A stretch of DNA of 64,000 nt from Chryseobacterium sp. Its GTDB lineage: Bacteria; Bacteroidota; Bacteroidia; Flavobacteriales; Weeksellaceae. The stretch lies in assembly GCA_031286615.1 (NCBI GenBank), contig JAITUA010000022.1, forward strand, positions 151,677 through 215,676, written 5' to 3'. Of this stretch, positions 1 through 8,812 are shown in pieces; the stretch's first letter is position 1; every line of letters begins with the position of its first letter. The position numbers and the translations under genes are program-made. The notes beneath the pieces were generated by a model that was not told the origin of the DNA, did no database searches, and saw nothing but the letters and a program-made list of their open reading frames with translations.

Positions 1-534
1 TATACCCAAAAAGCACACTCCTATGATCACCGCCAAAGTTTCTTTACCGTTGAAGAAAATATTGAGGAAATTATTCAGATAGAGTAACGAAATCACTCCT
101 ATAAGCCACACCAATACTCCTAAAATACTGTACCCGTTGAATAAAGCAATCAATGAAAATGTGATAAAGAATAAAGAACTCAGCCAGCTGAATGCTGAAA
201 GAAAAGTTTTGACCAGCATATAATTAACCAATGTATTCTTACGGATATTCATCGTAAGGAATGGCTTGATATTCTGTGTAGGAATTTCCTGCCAGAGATA
301 TTTGAGGACAAGATCAATAATCCAGGCAACAATCATGAATTTTGAAACCACCTTTACAGGGTTCTGATGCATTTCCTCCTGCGCATAGAAAAAAGCAATA
401 AAAGCTCCACCTACAAGACAGCCTACGAAATAAAGTATTCCAATAAAACGGAGGATTTTCATGGTCAGATTGATCCCTAAAGATGTACCACGGAAAAAGC
501 TTTTTATTTCAAGCTTAAGGAACTTTAGAAACAT
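1..534 (-). CDS. DUF5687 family membrane protein, partial
   Basis: An open frame of 178 codons runs from an ATG at 534 to the window edge without a stop, so the C-terminal part lies outside. The translation starts MFLKFLKLEIKSFFRGTS and then has several long hydrophobic segments separated by short charged loops. The opening and the membrane pattern resemble DUF5687 proteins of Flavobacteriia, which look like permease subunits of ABC exporters and often pair with an ATPase gene. The partner ATPase would lie beyond the left edge and cannot be seen. It follows recN in the same direction after 76 bases that hold a palindrome. Substrate unknown. Confidence 0.72.
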   Translation of the reverse strand, partial: MFLKFLKLEIKSFFRGTSLGINLTMKILRFIGILYFVGCLVGGAFIAFFYAQEEMHQNPVKVVSKFMIVAWIIDLVLKYLWQEIPTQNIKPFLTMNIRKNTLVNYMLVKTFLSAFSWLSSLFFITFSLIALFNGYSILGVLVWLIGVISLLYLNNFLNIFFNGKETLAVIIGVCFLGI

Positions 535-546
535 ATGTTAGTTTTT

Positions 547-571
547 TTTACATTAGTAAATATAATGTAAA
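547..571. promoter_or_regulatory. Perfect 9-bp inverted repeat over a possible -7 box
   Basis: TTTACATTA, a 7-base spacer, then TAATGTAAA. On the minus strand the spacer and inner arms contain TATATTTA (557-564), one base from the Bacteroidetes -7 consensus TAnnTTTG. It lies 13 bases before the start of the DUF5687 gene. It could be a repressor operator; a terminator role for recN is less likely because the hairpin is A/T-only. Confidence 0.4.
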
Positions 572-610
572 ATATGTTACAAGTTTTTAAAGAAAAATAG
601 ATTTATGTAG

Positions 611-2260
611 TTATCCAATAAGTTCTTTGGCCTGTGCCAGAGCAGCTTCCGTAATTTTACTTCCGGAAAGTAACTGGGCAATTTCGTTCAGCTTTTCTTC
701 GTTGCTCAAAGGAATTATAGTAGATTGTGTTCTGCCGGAAATATCCTGCTTTACCACTTTATAGTTATCGTTTCCTTTTGCAGCAACCTGCGCCAGATGT
801 GAAATAACGATCAGCTGCATGTCTTCAGACATTTCTCTCATAAGGTTTCCGATCTCTTCAGCTACTTTTCCTGAAACTCCGGTGTCAATTTCGTCCAGAA
901 TAAGGGTTGGAAGCTCATCGCTTTCAGCAATAATCTTTTTTACAGCCAGCATTACCCTTGATCTTTCTCCTCCGGAAATGGCCGTTTGAATTGGTTTTAA
1001 AGGGAATCCGGAATTAGCCTGGAATAGCAGCTGGATATTTTCTTTTCCAAACGGATTGAATTCTTCAGCATCCTGCAGTTCTATATCAACTTTAGCTTTT
1101 TCAAGACCTAATTTTTTCAAAAGGCCTTCAGCCTTTTTGATGAAGACAGGAATATTTTTGTGTCTGTTCTTTGAAAGCTTTGCCGCCAGACTTTGTAGTG
1201 CTTTTTCTTTTTGAGAAATATTCTCTTCCGTTTCTTCAATCTGTGTCTCCAGTTCAGAAGCTCCCTTCTGATCACCTGCCAGCTGGTTTCTGATCTCAAT
1301 CAGTTCACTAAGATCTGAAACATTATGTTTAAGAAATAAAGCGTTGATTTTATTATTAAGATCGGTAAGATATACCAGATTTTCAGGATTGATTTCAACT
1401 CTTTCAGCAGCATGTTCCAGTTCAGAAATAATATCTTTTAACTCTACAAAAGACGTTTCAAGCCTTTCATCTAGTTCTGCGAAACTGGTAGAAACTTCAG
1501 AAATTTTTGAAAGCTTATGGGTAGCTTCATGAAAGAAAGACAAAATTCCTATTTCTTCCTGATGAAATCTGGACAGGATCTGACCCACGTTCTCTGAGAT
1601 CATCCCTGCATTTTCCTGAATGGAAAGCTGGTTCTGTACATCTTCATAATCTACGTCATCAAGCTTCAGCTCTTCCAGTTCATTGAGTAAAAAGTCTTTA
1701 TAATCACTTTCTTTATTGGCTTCTGACAATTGGGTCTTCAGTTTTTTCAACAGCAATTTAAGGCTTTGAAAGTCGGAAAACTCCTTCTGATACTCTTCAA
1801 TAATTTTTCTATTATCAGAAAGTCCGTCGATAATTTTAAACTGATATTCTGAGGTAAAAAGGTTGGATGTCTCAAACTGGGAATGAATATCGATCAGCTG
1901 CGAAGAAAGCTCTTTAAGAATATCCAGCGTTACCGGCACATCATTGATGAAGGCACGCGATTTCCCGGATGGAAGGATTTCTCTTCTTATAATCGTCTGA
2001 AGCTCGTAATCCAGATCATTTTCAATAAAGAATTTCTTAAACTGGTTGTTCAGGGAGAATTCAGTTTCAACGACGCTTTTCTCTTCAGTTTTAGCAATGG
2101 ATTTTACATCTGCTCTTTCTCCTAAAATAAGTCGGAGTGCCCCTAAAATAATAGATTTACCCGCCCCTGTTTCACCGGTAATAACCTGTAAACCATTTTT
2201 AAGAGATACATCAAGGGTATCAATCAGGGCAAAGTTTTTAATATATATTCTCGAAAGCAT
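611..2260 (-). CDS. recN: DNA repair protein RecN
   Basis: SMC-like ATPase of double-strand break repair; it acts in the cytoplasm on broken DNA ends together with RecA. The 549 residues match the usual RecN length. Walker A is GETGAGKS at residues 29-36. The middle is a long coiled coil rich in Glu, Lys and Leu. Near residue 430 is the ABC signature SGGERSR, followed by Walker B LILDEIDTGVSG. The start MLSRIYIKNFALID is typical of the family. It is transcribed on its own or with porD upstream (172-base gap); DUF5687 follows. Confidence 0.96.
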   Translation of the reverse strand: MLSRIYIKNFALIDTLDVSLKNGLQVITGETGAGKSIILGALRLILGERADVKSIAKTEEKSVVETEFSLNNQFKKFFIENDLDYELQTIIRREILPSGKSRAFINDVPVTLDILKELSSQLIDIHSQFETSNLFTSEYQFKIIDGLSDNRKIIEEYQKEFSDFQSLKLLLKKLKTQLSEANKESDYKDFLLNELEELKLDDVDYEDVQNQLSIQENAGMISENVGQILSRFHQEEIGILSFFHEATHKLSKISEVSTSFAELDERLETSFVELKDIISELEHAAERVEINPENLVYLTDLNNKINALFLKHNVSDLSELIEIRNQLAGDQKGASELETQIEETEENISQKEKALQSLAAKLSKNRHKNIPVFIKKAEGLLKKLGLEKAKVDIELQDAEEFNPFGKENIQLLFQANSGFPLKPIQTAISGGERSRVMLAVKKIIAESDELPTLILDEIDTGVSGKVAEEIGNLMREMSEDMQLIVISHLAQVAAKGNDNYKVVKQDISGRTQSTIIPLSNEEKLNEIAQLLSGSKITEAALAQAKELIG

Positions 2261-2431
2261 TGATAATCCGGGTTATAATCCAATTTCAGTTTGAACTGTA
2301 AAAGTAAGTTTTTTTTTAATGAATTGAGAATATGTTTAAGTGCTTTCTGCTCATTAACATTTTTTTCATTCCCAATTTCTTATAAAAACTTCTTCTTAAA
2401 AATTTTTAAAGCTTATTAATGGATTTCAATC

Positions 2432-3337
2432 TTATACTTTCCACTTATTCCACTTATTATCAATGTTTTTCGGCGAAAGGATAATCATTGTCTGTTTAAG
2501 ATCATTAAGAATCAAACCTCCGTTATTTCCGGAATTGAAGATATTAAAGATCTCATCACTTTTTGTATCCATGAAAAGGTTAAAGAAAAATGCCTGCTGA
2601 AATGTATTCTCGTACATTTTCAATTGCATCAGAGCATCAAAGATCACTTTTTTACCGGCAGTCTGATCCTGATTGAAAAGATTATCCATTCCGGCTCTGT
2701 GATAAGTATAAATAGTAGAACGTAACTGGTTCCAGTTAGGATTCATCACCTCATTGATTAATATTGAACGGCTTCTTGGTTCATTGATGGTGTTCCAGCC
2801 TTCATAATTTCTGTTCTGGGAATTCTGGGCAATCTGTTGTGCTTTTGCATACCATTGAGACCCTCCCATAGACTGGAAACTATCTCCATCTAATCCCAAA
2901 ATAAGATAAATGTAGAAACTGACTACATCCGTAAGATTCTTTCCTGAAAACTGTCTTTCATTAAAAATAAGACTCTCATTTTCAATGTATTCAAAGCCAA
3001 ATCTCTGATCCTGAAGGTTAATTAGAGGGGATTCGTAAGTGGTATTGTAAACAGGACGCATAGCCTGAACAACAATAGATCCTTTGAATCTGTTTCCATC
3101 TCTTTCTCCAATTACAACAGAAAAACCACATTTTATTTTTTCAAAATTCTGAAGCTTTTTCCCTGTCCAGCTGGTATTATTGATAAAATCCCTGAGACTT
3201 TTCTCCAATGCTTTATATGCCTGCTGGTTACTTCCTCCTACTTGTTGAGAATTTACCTGGACGGTTGCCAACAGCTCTTGAGAAAAACTTTGGGTATATA
3301 TAAAAAACAGAAAAAATAAGCTTATAATTTTTTTCAT
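2432..3337 (-). CDS. porD: PorD-like (DUF4835) type IX secretion protein
   Basis: The 301 residues begin with a cleavable signal peptide ending near TQSFSQ. The body matches DUF4835, the family named PorD in type IX secretion and gliding work: an ELLATVQVN opening, a RPVYNTTYESPLIN stretch and a SFYIYLILGLDGDSF motif. It is predicted periplasmic or outer-membrane associated. It lies 36 bases downstream of coaBC on the same strand, an arrangement I recall as common in Flavobacteriia, so they probably share a transcript. The precise role of PorD in the secretion machine is still poorly defined. Confidence 0.85.
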   Translation of the reverse strand: MKKIISLFFLFFIYTQSFSQELLATVQVNSQQVGGSNQQAYKALEKSLRDFINNTSWTGKKLQNFEKIKCGFSVVIGERDGNRFKGSIVVQAMRPVYNTTYESPLINLQDQRFGFEYIENESLIFNERQFSGKNLTDVVSFYIYLILGLDGDSFQSMGGSQWYAKAQQIAQNSQNRNYEGWNTINEPRSRSILINEVMNPNWNQLRSTIYTYHRAGMDNLFNQDQTAGKKVIFDALMQLKMYENTFQQAFFFNLFMDTKSDEIFNIFNSGNNGGLILNDLKQTMIILSPKNIDNKWNKWKV

Positions 3338-3373
3338 TGTCTATTAAAAATTGAGAACGGAAATTTATTAAAA

Positions 3374-4579
3374 TTATTTTAAAAGTTGAGCCTCAACAAA
3401 ATTGAGAATATCCTTCGCTACATCATCTTTAGATTTCAGGTCGAATTCTTTTTTCTCTGTTTTTGTAAAGATCCTTATTTTATTTGTATCATTCTTAAAC
3501 CCGGCACCTTCGTCACGCAGAGAGTTTAAAACAATCATATCAAGGTTTTTCTTCTCCAGCTTTCCTTTTGCATTTTCTTCTTCATTTTGGGTTTCCAGAG
3601 CAAAACCGACCAAAAACTGGTGTGTTTTCTTTTCACCCATGGTTTTAAGGATATCAGGATTCTTAACCAGTTCAATCGTCAGGTTATTATCATTTTTCTT
3701 GATCTTTTCTTTCGCTATTTCTTTTGGAGCGTAATCTGCCACCGCAGCACTGGCAATACCAATATCTATATTGTCATAAAATTCAAATACTTTTTTCAGC
3801 ATTTCTTTTGCTGAAGTTACTTTATGAAGTTCAACATTGGGATCATTAATGGTTTGGAAACTTGGTCCAGAAATCAGAATCACTTTTGCTCCTCTTTTTG
3901 AAGCTTCTTCAGCCAGAGAAAATCCCATTTTTCCTGATGAATGATTCCCAATGAATCTTACGGGATCTATAGCTTCATAAGTAGGGCCGGCAGTAATTAA
4001 AACGGCTTTTCCTTCAAGACTTCCGGAATGATTGCTTTGTGTAAAATAGTTTTCAACAGTATTAAAAATTGTTGACGGTTCCGCCATTCTTCCCTGCCCG
4101 ATCAGTCCACTAGCCAGCTCTCCACTTTCTGCAGGAATTATCATATGTCCAAAACTTTCTGCAAGCTCAAGATTCTTCTTTGTGGAAGGGTGTACATACA
4201 TATCAAGATCCATTGCCGGAGCTATGAAAACAGGACATTTTGCAGACATATAAGTTGCAATAACCAAATTATCACACATCCCGTGAACCATCTTAGACAG
4301 TGTATTGGCTGTACAGGGAGCTACGATCATAACATCTGCCCAGAGAGCCATTTCCACATGGCTGTTCCATGTTCCGTTATCGCTGTAAAATTCTGAATAC
4401 ACTGGTTTTTTGGATAGCGTAGACAAGCTTAGTTTCGTTACAAAATGCTCTGCATCGGGAGTCATAATGACCTGTACTTCGGCACCTTTTTTCACAAAAT
4501 CTCTTATCAGAAAATGAATTTTGTAGGCCGCAATTCCCCCAGAGACGGCGATAAGTATCTTTTTACCGGAAACACTCAT
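3374..4579 (-). CDS. coaBC: Bifunctional phosphopantothenoylcysteine decarboxylase / phosphopantothenate-cysteine ligase
   Basis: Makes 4'-phosphopantetheine for coenzyme A in two steps. The N-terminal CoaC flavoprotein domain (about 1-180) has the GGIAAYK opening, His74 in NSHVEMALWAD, and a PAMD motif in place of PAMN. The C-terminal CoaB domain (about 190-401) has ITAGPTYEAIDPVRFIGNHSSGKMG and the KEKIKK lysine motif. Odd point: where E. coli CoaC has the catalytic Cys in ACGDIGPGRM, this protein reads ASGLIGQGRM, with Ser157. The total of 401 residues is normal. Omega and bamD lie upstream on the same strand, and porD follows after 36 bases. Confidence 0.96.
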   Translation of the reverse strand: MSVSGKKILIAVSGGIAAYKIHFLIRDFVKKGAEVQVIMTPDAEHFVTKLSLSTLSKKPVYSEFYSDNGTWNSHVEMALWADVMIVAPCTANTLSKMVHGMCDNLVIATYMSAKCPVFIAPAMDLDMYVHPSTKKNLELAESFGHMIIPAESGELASGLIGQGRMAEPSTIFNTVENYFTQSNHSGSLEGKAVLITAGPTYEAIDPVRFIGNHSSGKMGFSLAEEASKRGAKVILISGPSFQTINDPNVELHKVTSAKEMLKKVFEFYDNIDIGIASAAVADYAPKEIAKEKIKKNDNNLTIELVKNPDILKTMGEKKTHQFLVGFALETQNEEENAKGKLEKKNLDMIVLNSLRDEGAGFKNDTNKIRIFTKTEKKEFDLKSKDDVAKDILNFVEAQLLK

Positions 4580-4640
4580 TGAGTTCTAATTTTTGAAATA
4601 CTAAAATACTTATTTTTTCCCACACAATAAGGCTTTAAAA

Positions 4641-4678
4641 CAACAAAGGTCATAAAAGAACTGATTTCTTTTATGACC
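4641..4678 (-). terminator. Terminator after the omega subunit gene
   Basis: A 13-bp perfect stem, GGTCATAAAAGAA with its complement, a short loop, then TTTGTTG on the minus strand. It sits between the omega gene and coaBC. The T-tract is weak. Confidence 0.6.
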
Positions 4679-4702
4679 CTCATTTATAAAAAACACAGAT
4701 GA

Positions 4703-5026
4703 TTATTTTCTATCTTCTGTTTTTCTGAAATAAACATCTTCGTTTAACCATTCCTCAATAGCAATTGAAGTTGGCTTTGGAAGCTTTTCGTAATGTTTAG
4801 AGATCTCAATTTGCTCTCTGTTTTCGAAAACCTCTTCTAATGTAGAATTGTGAACGGCAAATTCATCCAATTTGTTGTGAAGTTCCGTACGGATCTCCGC
4901 ATTGATCTGCTCTGCTCTCTTTCCCATGATAACAATAGCTTCATAGATTGAACCTACTTTATCTTCAATCTTATCTTTATCGTAAGTAATTGTATTTACT
5001 TCTGCTTTTGTATCTTTTACACTCAT
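4703..5026 (-). CDS. rpoZ: RNA polymerase omega subunit (Rpb6-like, Bacteroidetes form)
   Basis: The 107 residues contain NSIYEAIVIMGKRAEQIN-like sequence (here VGSIYEAIVIMGKRAEQI, residues about 25-42), the omega/Rpb6 helix that wraps the C terminus of the beta' subunit. Bacteroidetes omega is longer than the E. coli protein and carries an acidic C-terminal tail, as seen here. It sits between bamD and coaBC, an order I recall from other Flavobacteriia. The symbol is by homology of role; sequence identity to E. coli RpoZ is low. Confidence 0.85.
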   Translation of the reverse strand: MSVKDTKAEVNTITYDKDKIEDKVGSIYEAIVIMGKRAEQINAEIRTELHNKLDEFAVHNSTLEEVFENREQIEISKHYEKLPKPTSIAIEEWLNEDVYFRKTEDRK

Positions 5027-5068
5027 TTTGAGAAAATTATTTTTATTTTAAGATGGCAAATTTACGAA

Positions 5069-6064
5069 TTATCTTTGAATTTTGAAAGTCGCTGCTGGAG
5101 GAGGGGTCTTAAGTGCTGCACTGTCCCTCTGTAACTGCATTGCTTTCTTTTCATTGCTAATCTGATCTTTAATCTGCTGTTCAGTTTTACCCTTATCAGC
5201 CAATTTTTCGGCTTCTTTTTTCTGTCTTGCCGTTAAAGCTGCAATTTTTGCATCCGTTTCTTTTTTAACGACAGCAAAGTGTTCTTTTTCCTTTTCCAGT
5301 TTTTCTTTCAGATCTGTAGCTGTTTTAGAATATTCTGTATTAGGAAGTTCTTTCTCTACCAGTCTTGTATACGTTAATGCACTTTCAATACGTTCAGCTT
5401 TAAGATTAAAGATAGATTTCATCGCCAGTTCATAGCGGGACTTCATGATATAATCATAAATTTTTGAACGAAGTTTTGTACTTGGGAAATCTTCCAGAAC
5501 GTTTTCCAATGCTACATTCGCTGCTTTATATTCTCCCATTTTGAAGTATTGTCTTCCATTTTCATAGGCTTTAAACTCAAGCTTATAAGACAATTCATCA
5601 ATAAGTTGGCTGATATTTTTAGATCTCTCAGAATTTGGATAATTGTTCAGGAAGTCCTGAAGTTCATTGATCGCCAATTCTGTACTAGACTGATCTAAGT
5701 TGTAATCCATAGATCCTTCATAATAGCACAATGCAGACATATAAGCTGCTTCTTCAGCTCTTGGATCTTTCGGAAAACTAACTGCAAAGTTTTTAAACTG
5801 GTGACCTGCCAATTTATAACTCTTGTCATAATAGTTGGCATAAGCAGTGTTGAAACCTACATTAGGGAAATCATCTGTTCCTGCCACAAGATTTGCAAGT
5901 CTGTCATAAAGAGCCAATGCATTTTTCCACTTTTTCTTAGCAAAGTTTTCATTAGCTGCTTTCAAGATAAATTCTTTATCAGCACTCCTCATTGCTCTTT
6001 CCTGCTGGCTTACACAAGATGAAATCACCGCTACAGCAAAAAGACCTAAAATATATTTTTTCAT
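5069..6064 (-). CDS. bamD: Outer membrane assembly lipoprotein BamD
   Basis: A lipoprotein of the BAM complex, which inserts beta-barrels into the outer membrane. The signal peptide ends in the lipobox ISSC with Cys17. Several TPR-like repeats follow (residues about 30-240), including LYDRLANLV, HQFKNFAVSFPKDPRAEEAAYMSA and LQDFLNNYPNSERS, typical of BamD/YfiO. The last 70 residues are a Lys/Glu-rich coiled coil ending in a Pro/Ala tail, an extension beyond the E. coli form that I recall from Bacteroidetes. Omega follows 42 bases downstream. Confidence 0.92.
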   Translation of the reverse strand: MKKYILGLFAVAVISSCVSQQERAMRSADKEFILKAANENFAKKKWKNALALYDRLANLVAGTDDFPNVGFNTAYANYYDKSYKLAGHQFKNFAVSFPKDPRAEEAAYMSALCYYEGSMDYNLDQSSTELAINELQDFLNNYPNSERSKNISQLIDELSYKLEFKAYENGRQYFKMGEYKAANVALENVLEDFPSTKLRSKIYDYIMKSRYELAMKSIFNLKAERIESALTYTRLVEKELPNTEYSKTATDLKEKLEKEKEHFAVVKKETDAKIAALTARQKKEAEKLADKGKTEQQIKDQISNEKKAMQLQRDSAALKTPPPAATFKIQR

Positions 6065-6167
6065 ATAAAAAGTTCAACAGTTTTCGGATTATACAGCCGA
6101 TTTACTAATTTGCAAAAATATAACTTTTTTGTCAATAGATTTTTTTTTATGAATATTTAACGTAATT

Positions 6168-6797
6168 TTAGTCTGCAGCGTATCCCAAAATTGCAAAAAC
6201 ACTTAATAAAAGATTCATTCTTACCTTTTTCTCCGCTTCTTGGGTATATGTTTCTTCGTTTTTACTCGGAACATACAGCTCATAAAAATTTTTATTCCTG
6301 ATAACAAATAAAGTGGATCCAATAATCATGGTAAGGATATCTTCAGGTTTGGGGGTAAAAGTAAAAACACCGGAAGCCACTCCTTTTTTAATGACTTCAT
6401 CCAGCTTTTTTACAAATAACTGATAGAAATCAAGCAACTCATCTTTCAGATTTTCTGTATGGCGAAGTTCCTGAGTAACGAACCCATGGAAGTAATTATA
6501 TTTGAATAGCTGTGAAACGATATATTTGATCATCTCCCGCATCTGCATTTCCGGTTTCCCATCTTTGATGGTATCTGCGAATTCCGAAAAATTTTCTCTG
6601 GTTTTCAGTACCCTGTACTGATATAAATAAGACATCATTTTCTCTTTAGAACCGAAGTAATAAGAGATCATAGCGACATTGATATTGGCTTTGGAACAAA
6701 TATCTCTTACAGAAGTTCCCTCATATCCTTTCTTGGCGATGAGCTCTTCCGCAATATCCAGTATGTGAATCTGTTTTTCTGTAAATTTTTTTTTCAT
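6168..6797 (-). CDS. TetR/AcrR family transcriptional regulator
   Basis: The 209 residues carry an N-terminal TetR helix-turn-helix (about 6-52: ILDIAEELIAKKGYEGTSVRDICSKA followed by ISYYFGSKEKMM). The ligand-binding C-terminal half has no recognisable subfamily signature. It is divergent from the tatD-like gene; the shared spacer holds a palindrome, TAAAC-GATT-GTTTA, suited to a TetR dimer, so autoregulation and possibly control of tatD are inferred. The ligand is unknown. A -7-like TAACTTTA lies at 6813-6820 on this strand. Confidence 0.9.
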   Translation of the reverse strand: MKKKFTEKQIHILDIAEELIAKKGYEGTSVRDICSKANINVAMISYYFGSKEKMMSYLYQYRVLKTRENFSEFADTIKDGKPEMQMREMIKYIVSQLFKYNYFHGFVTQELRHTENLKDELLDFYQLFVKKLDEVIKKGVASGVFTFTPKPEDILTMIIGSTLFVIRNKNFYELYVPSKNEETYTQEAEKKVRMNLLLSVFAILGYAAD

Positions 6798-6840
6798 GAA
6801 GTGTACTTTGAGTAAAGTTAAGAAATTTTTAACACATTTA

Positions 6841-6854
6841 TAAACGATTGTTTA
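6841..6854. promoter_or_regulatory. Candidate TetR operator in the tetR/tatD spacer
   Basis: Perfect 5-bp arms TAAAC and GTTTA around GATT. It is 21 bp upstream of the tetR -7-like box and just upstream of the expected -33 region of tatD, a position that could control both directions. Confidence 0.45.
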
Positions 6855-6893
6855 ATAATTTTAAATTAAATCTGAAAATACTTATTTTTGAAC

Positions 6894-7517
6894 ATGGATT
6901 TTTTTGATTTTCATCATCATAAAAGATATATCAGAAACGGAATTTATAATCTGTCGACAGGAATTCCGCCTGATTTCCCTTATTCCATCGGCATTCACCC
7001 CAATGATATTGATATCAATACTATAGAACAGCAGTTTTCATGGATGAGAAACACGATGTCTGAAAACTGTTTTGCCATTGGTGAGTGTGGTTTGGATTCT
7101 TTGGTTTCTGTGGATCAGAAAATTCAGGAGGAAGTTTTTTTAAGACAGATAAAAATCGCAAATGAAGTAAAAAAGCCTCTGATTATTCATTGTGTAAGAA
7201 AATTTTATGAGGTCATTTCTTTTAAAAAGAAAGCGGAACAACCGATGATCATTCATGGTTTCAATAAAAAAAGACAAATTGCTGAAGATCTTCTGAGCAA
7301 TAATTTTTACCTGAGTTTTGGAAAAGCTGTTTTGTATAATTTATCTTTGCAGGATATTATAAAAGACACTCCATTAGACAGGATCTTTTTAGAAACTGAT
7401 AATGAAGACTTTAAAATTGAAGAATTGTACATAAAAGTTTCGGAAATAAAAGCTATTTCTCCGGAACAACTGAATGAACAAATTTTAGAAAATTTACACT
7501 CAATAAAAAATGGATAA
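6894..7517 (+). CDS. TatD family metal-dependent hydrolase
   Basis: The 207-residue protein starts MDFFDFHHHKRY, an FHHH metal-binding opening of the TatD DNase family (usual form DxHxH). Later come a GECGLD motif, PLIIHCVRKF, MIIHGF and LETDNED, matching the ordered metal ligands of TatD (E, H, H, D). It is about 50 residues shorter than E. coli TatD, as is frequent in Bacteroidetes. I chose the ATG at 6894; a TTG six bases earlier is in frame but lies inside the -7 box TATTTTTG (6883-6890). With only three bases between box and ATG the message may be leaderless. It overlaps tcdA by 8 bases. Confidence 0.87.
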   Translation: MDFFDFHHHKRYIRNGIYNLSTGIPPDFPYSIGIHPNDIDINTIEQQFSWMRNTMSENCFAIGECGLDSLVSVDQKIQEEVFLRQIKIANEVKKPLIIHCVRKFYEVISFKKKAEQPMIIHGFNKKRQIAEDLLSNNFYLSFGKAVLYNLSLQDIIKDTPLDRIFLETDNEDFKIEELYIKVSEIKAISPEQLNEQILENLHSIKNG

Positions 7518-8235
7518 ATACTGGCTGGAAAGAACTGAACTTTTGATAAAGGAAGAAGGATTGGACAGACTTATCAAAGCGAATGTGCTTGTTGTAGGTT
7601 TAGGCGGAGTAGGTTCTTTTGCCGCAGAGTTTCTGGCGAGAGCCGGAGTAGGAAATATGACCATTGTGGATGGTGATACCGTAGATATTACAAATATCAA
7701 CAGACAGCTGCCTGCTTTACACTCTACTGTCGGGAAACATAAAGTGGATGTTGTTGCTGAAAGGCTTCTTGACATCAATCCACAGCTTAATTTAACGAAA
7801 ATCAATGAATTTCTGAATCCGGAAAGAATGGAAGAAGTGTTGGATTCTGCAAAATTCGATTATGTTTTGGACTGTATCGACAGTGTTACTCCAAAACTTT
7901 CTTTGATTATCGCTGCGAAGAGAAGAAGGATCAAAATTGTAAGCTCAATGGGAGCCGGCGGAAAAACGGATCCAAGTAAAGTATTGGTAAGAGACATCAG
8001 CAAAACAGAACACTGCCACCTTGCAAGACAGGTAAGAAAAAGGCTGAAAAAAGTGAAAATTGACAAAGGTGTCCGCTGTGTTTTTGCTAATGACATCCAG
8101 GATGAAGAAAGTTTGAAAATGACTGACGGGACCAATTATAAAAGATCTTTTTACGGAACCATAAGTTATATGCCTGCCATTTTCGGGTTGTACACTGCTT
8201 CTGAAGTGATTAATCATTTATTAAATCAGGATTAA
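7510..8235 (+). CDS. tcdA: tRNA threonylcarbamoyladenosine dehydratase (TcdA/CsdL)
   Basis: An E1-like enzyme that cyclises t6A at position 37 of ANN-decoding tRNAs to ct6A, using ATP. The 241 residues show the ThiF/MoeB nucleotide-binding glycine loop VVGLGGVGSFAAEFLARAGVG, then VDGDTVDITNINRQLPAL, where the Arg and Asn contact ATP, and KVDVVAERL. The family-specific SSMGAGGKTDPS and an aromatic C terminus are present. It is coupled to the tatD-like gene (overlap 8 bases), and rnpA follows 15 bases later, so all three probably share one transcript devoted to nucleic-acid processing. Confidence 0.93.
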   Translation: MDKYWLERTELLIKEEGLDRLIKANVLVVGLGGVGSFAAEFLARAGVGNMTIVDGDTVDITNINRQLPALHSTVGKHKVDVVAERLLDINPQLNLTKINEFLNPERMEEVLDSAKFDYVLDCIDSVTPKLSLIIAAKRRRIKIVSSMGAGGKTDPSKVLVRDISKTEHCHLARQVRKRLKKVKIDKGVRCVFANDIQDEESLKMTDGTNYKRSFYGTISYMPAIFGLYTASEVINHLLNQD

Positions 8236-8250
8236 ATTCACATTCCGTAA

Positions 8251-8622
8251 ATGACAAATTCCAAGTATCCCAGAGCGGAAAAGCTCAAAAAAAATACGGA
8301 AATCAGTTTGCTTTTTGAGAAAGGCAAATGGAGAACCAGCGGAAATCTGAGAATCATTATTTTGAAAGACAAGCCAAATCTTCCTGTAGAAGCATCCAGA
8401 TTTGGGGTTTCTGTTTCCAAAAGATATTTTAAAAGAGCGGTACACAGAAACCGGATCAAAAGATTACTGAGAGAATGCTACCGTTTGAATAAGGACTTAT
8501 TTAAACAAGCCTTTGGTGAAAAAACGATGGCTATGTTATTTTGGGTTTCTCCTGAGATGCCACCAAAATTTCAGGATGTGGAGGCTCAGTTTATAAAGCT
8601 TTGCGAGGCACAGAAAAAATAA
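8251..8622 (+). CDS. rnpA: Ribonuclease P protein component
   Basis: The protein subunit of RNase P, which trims the 5' leader of tRNA precursors. The 123 residues contain the signature FGVSVSKRYFKRAVHRNRIKR with the conserved RNR motif, followed by RLLRECYR. Basic residues dominate. rpmH, its usual upstream neighbour in many bacteria, is absent; here it follows tcdA by 15 bases. Confidence 0.96.
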   Translation: MTNSKYPRAEKLKKNTEISLLFEKGKWRTSGNLRIIILKDKPNLPVEASRFGVSVSKRYFKRAVHRNRIKRLLRECYRLNKDLFKQAFGEKTMAMLFWVSPEMPPKFQDVEAQFIKLCEAQKK

Positions 8623-8812
8623 TTTTTATCAGAACAGAGATCTGCGAGGCATTTTATCTCAAAGATTATGCATTTTTTATTTTAAAGTAAATCACAAATA
8701 GCAAAGCTCGAAACCCGCATCCCGTATTTTATACCCAGAACCTGGAAATTAACAACTCTTAATATCATATACTTTTTGTAATTTAGGGAAAACAATAAAT
8801 CTGAAAATTAAT

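Noticed and set aside
8221-8459. Minus-strand frames over rnpA
   Set aside because: They overlap the conserved RNase P protein gene completely and show no domain.
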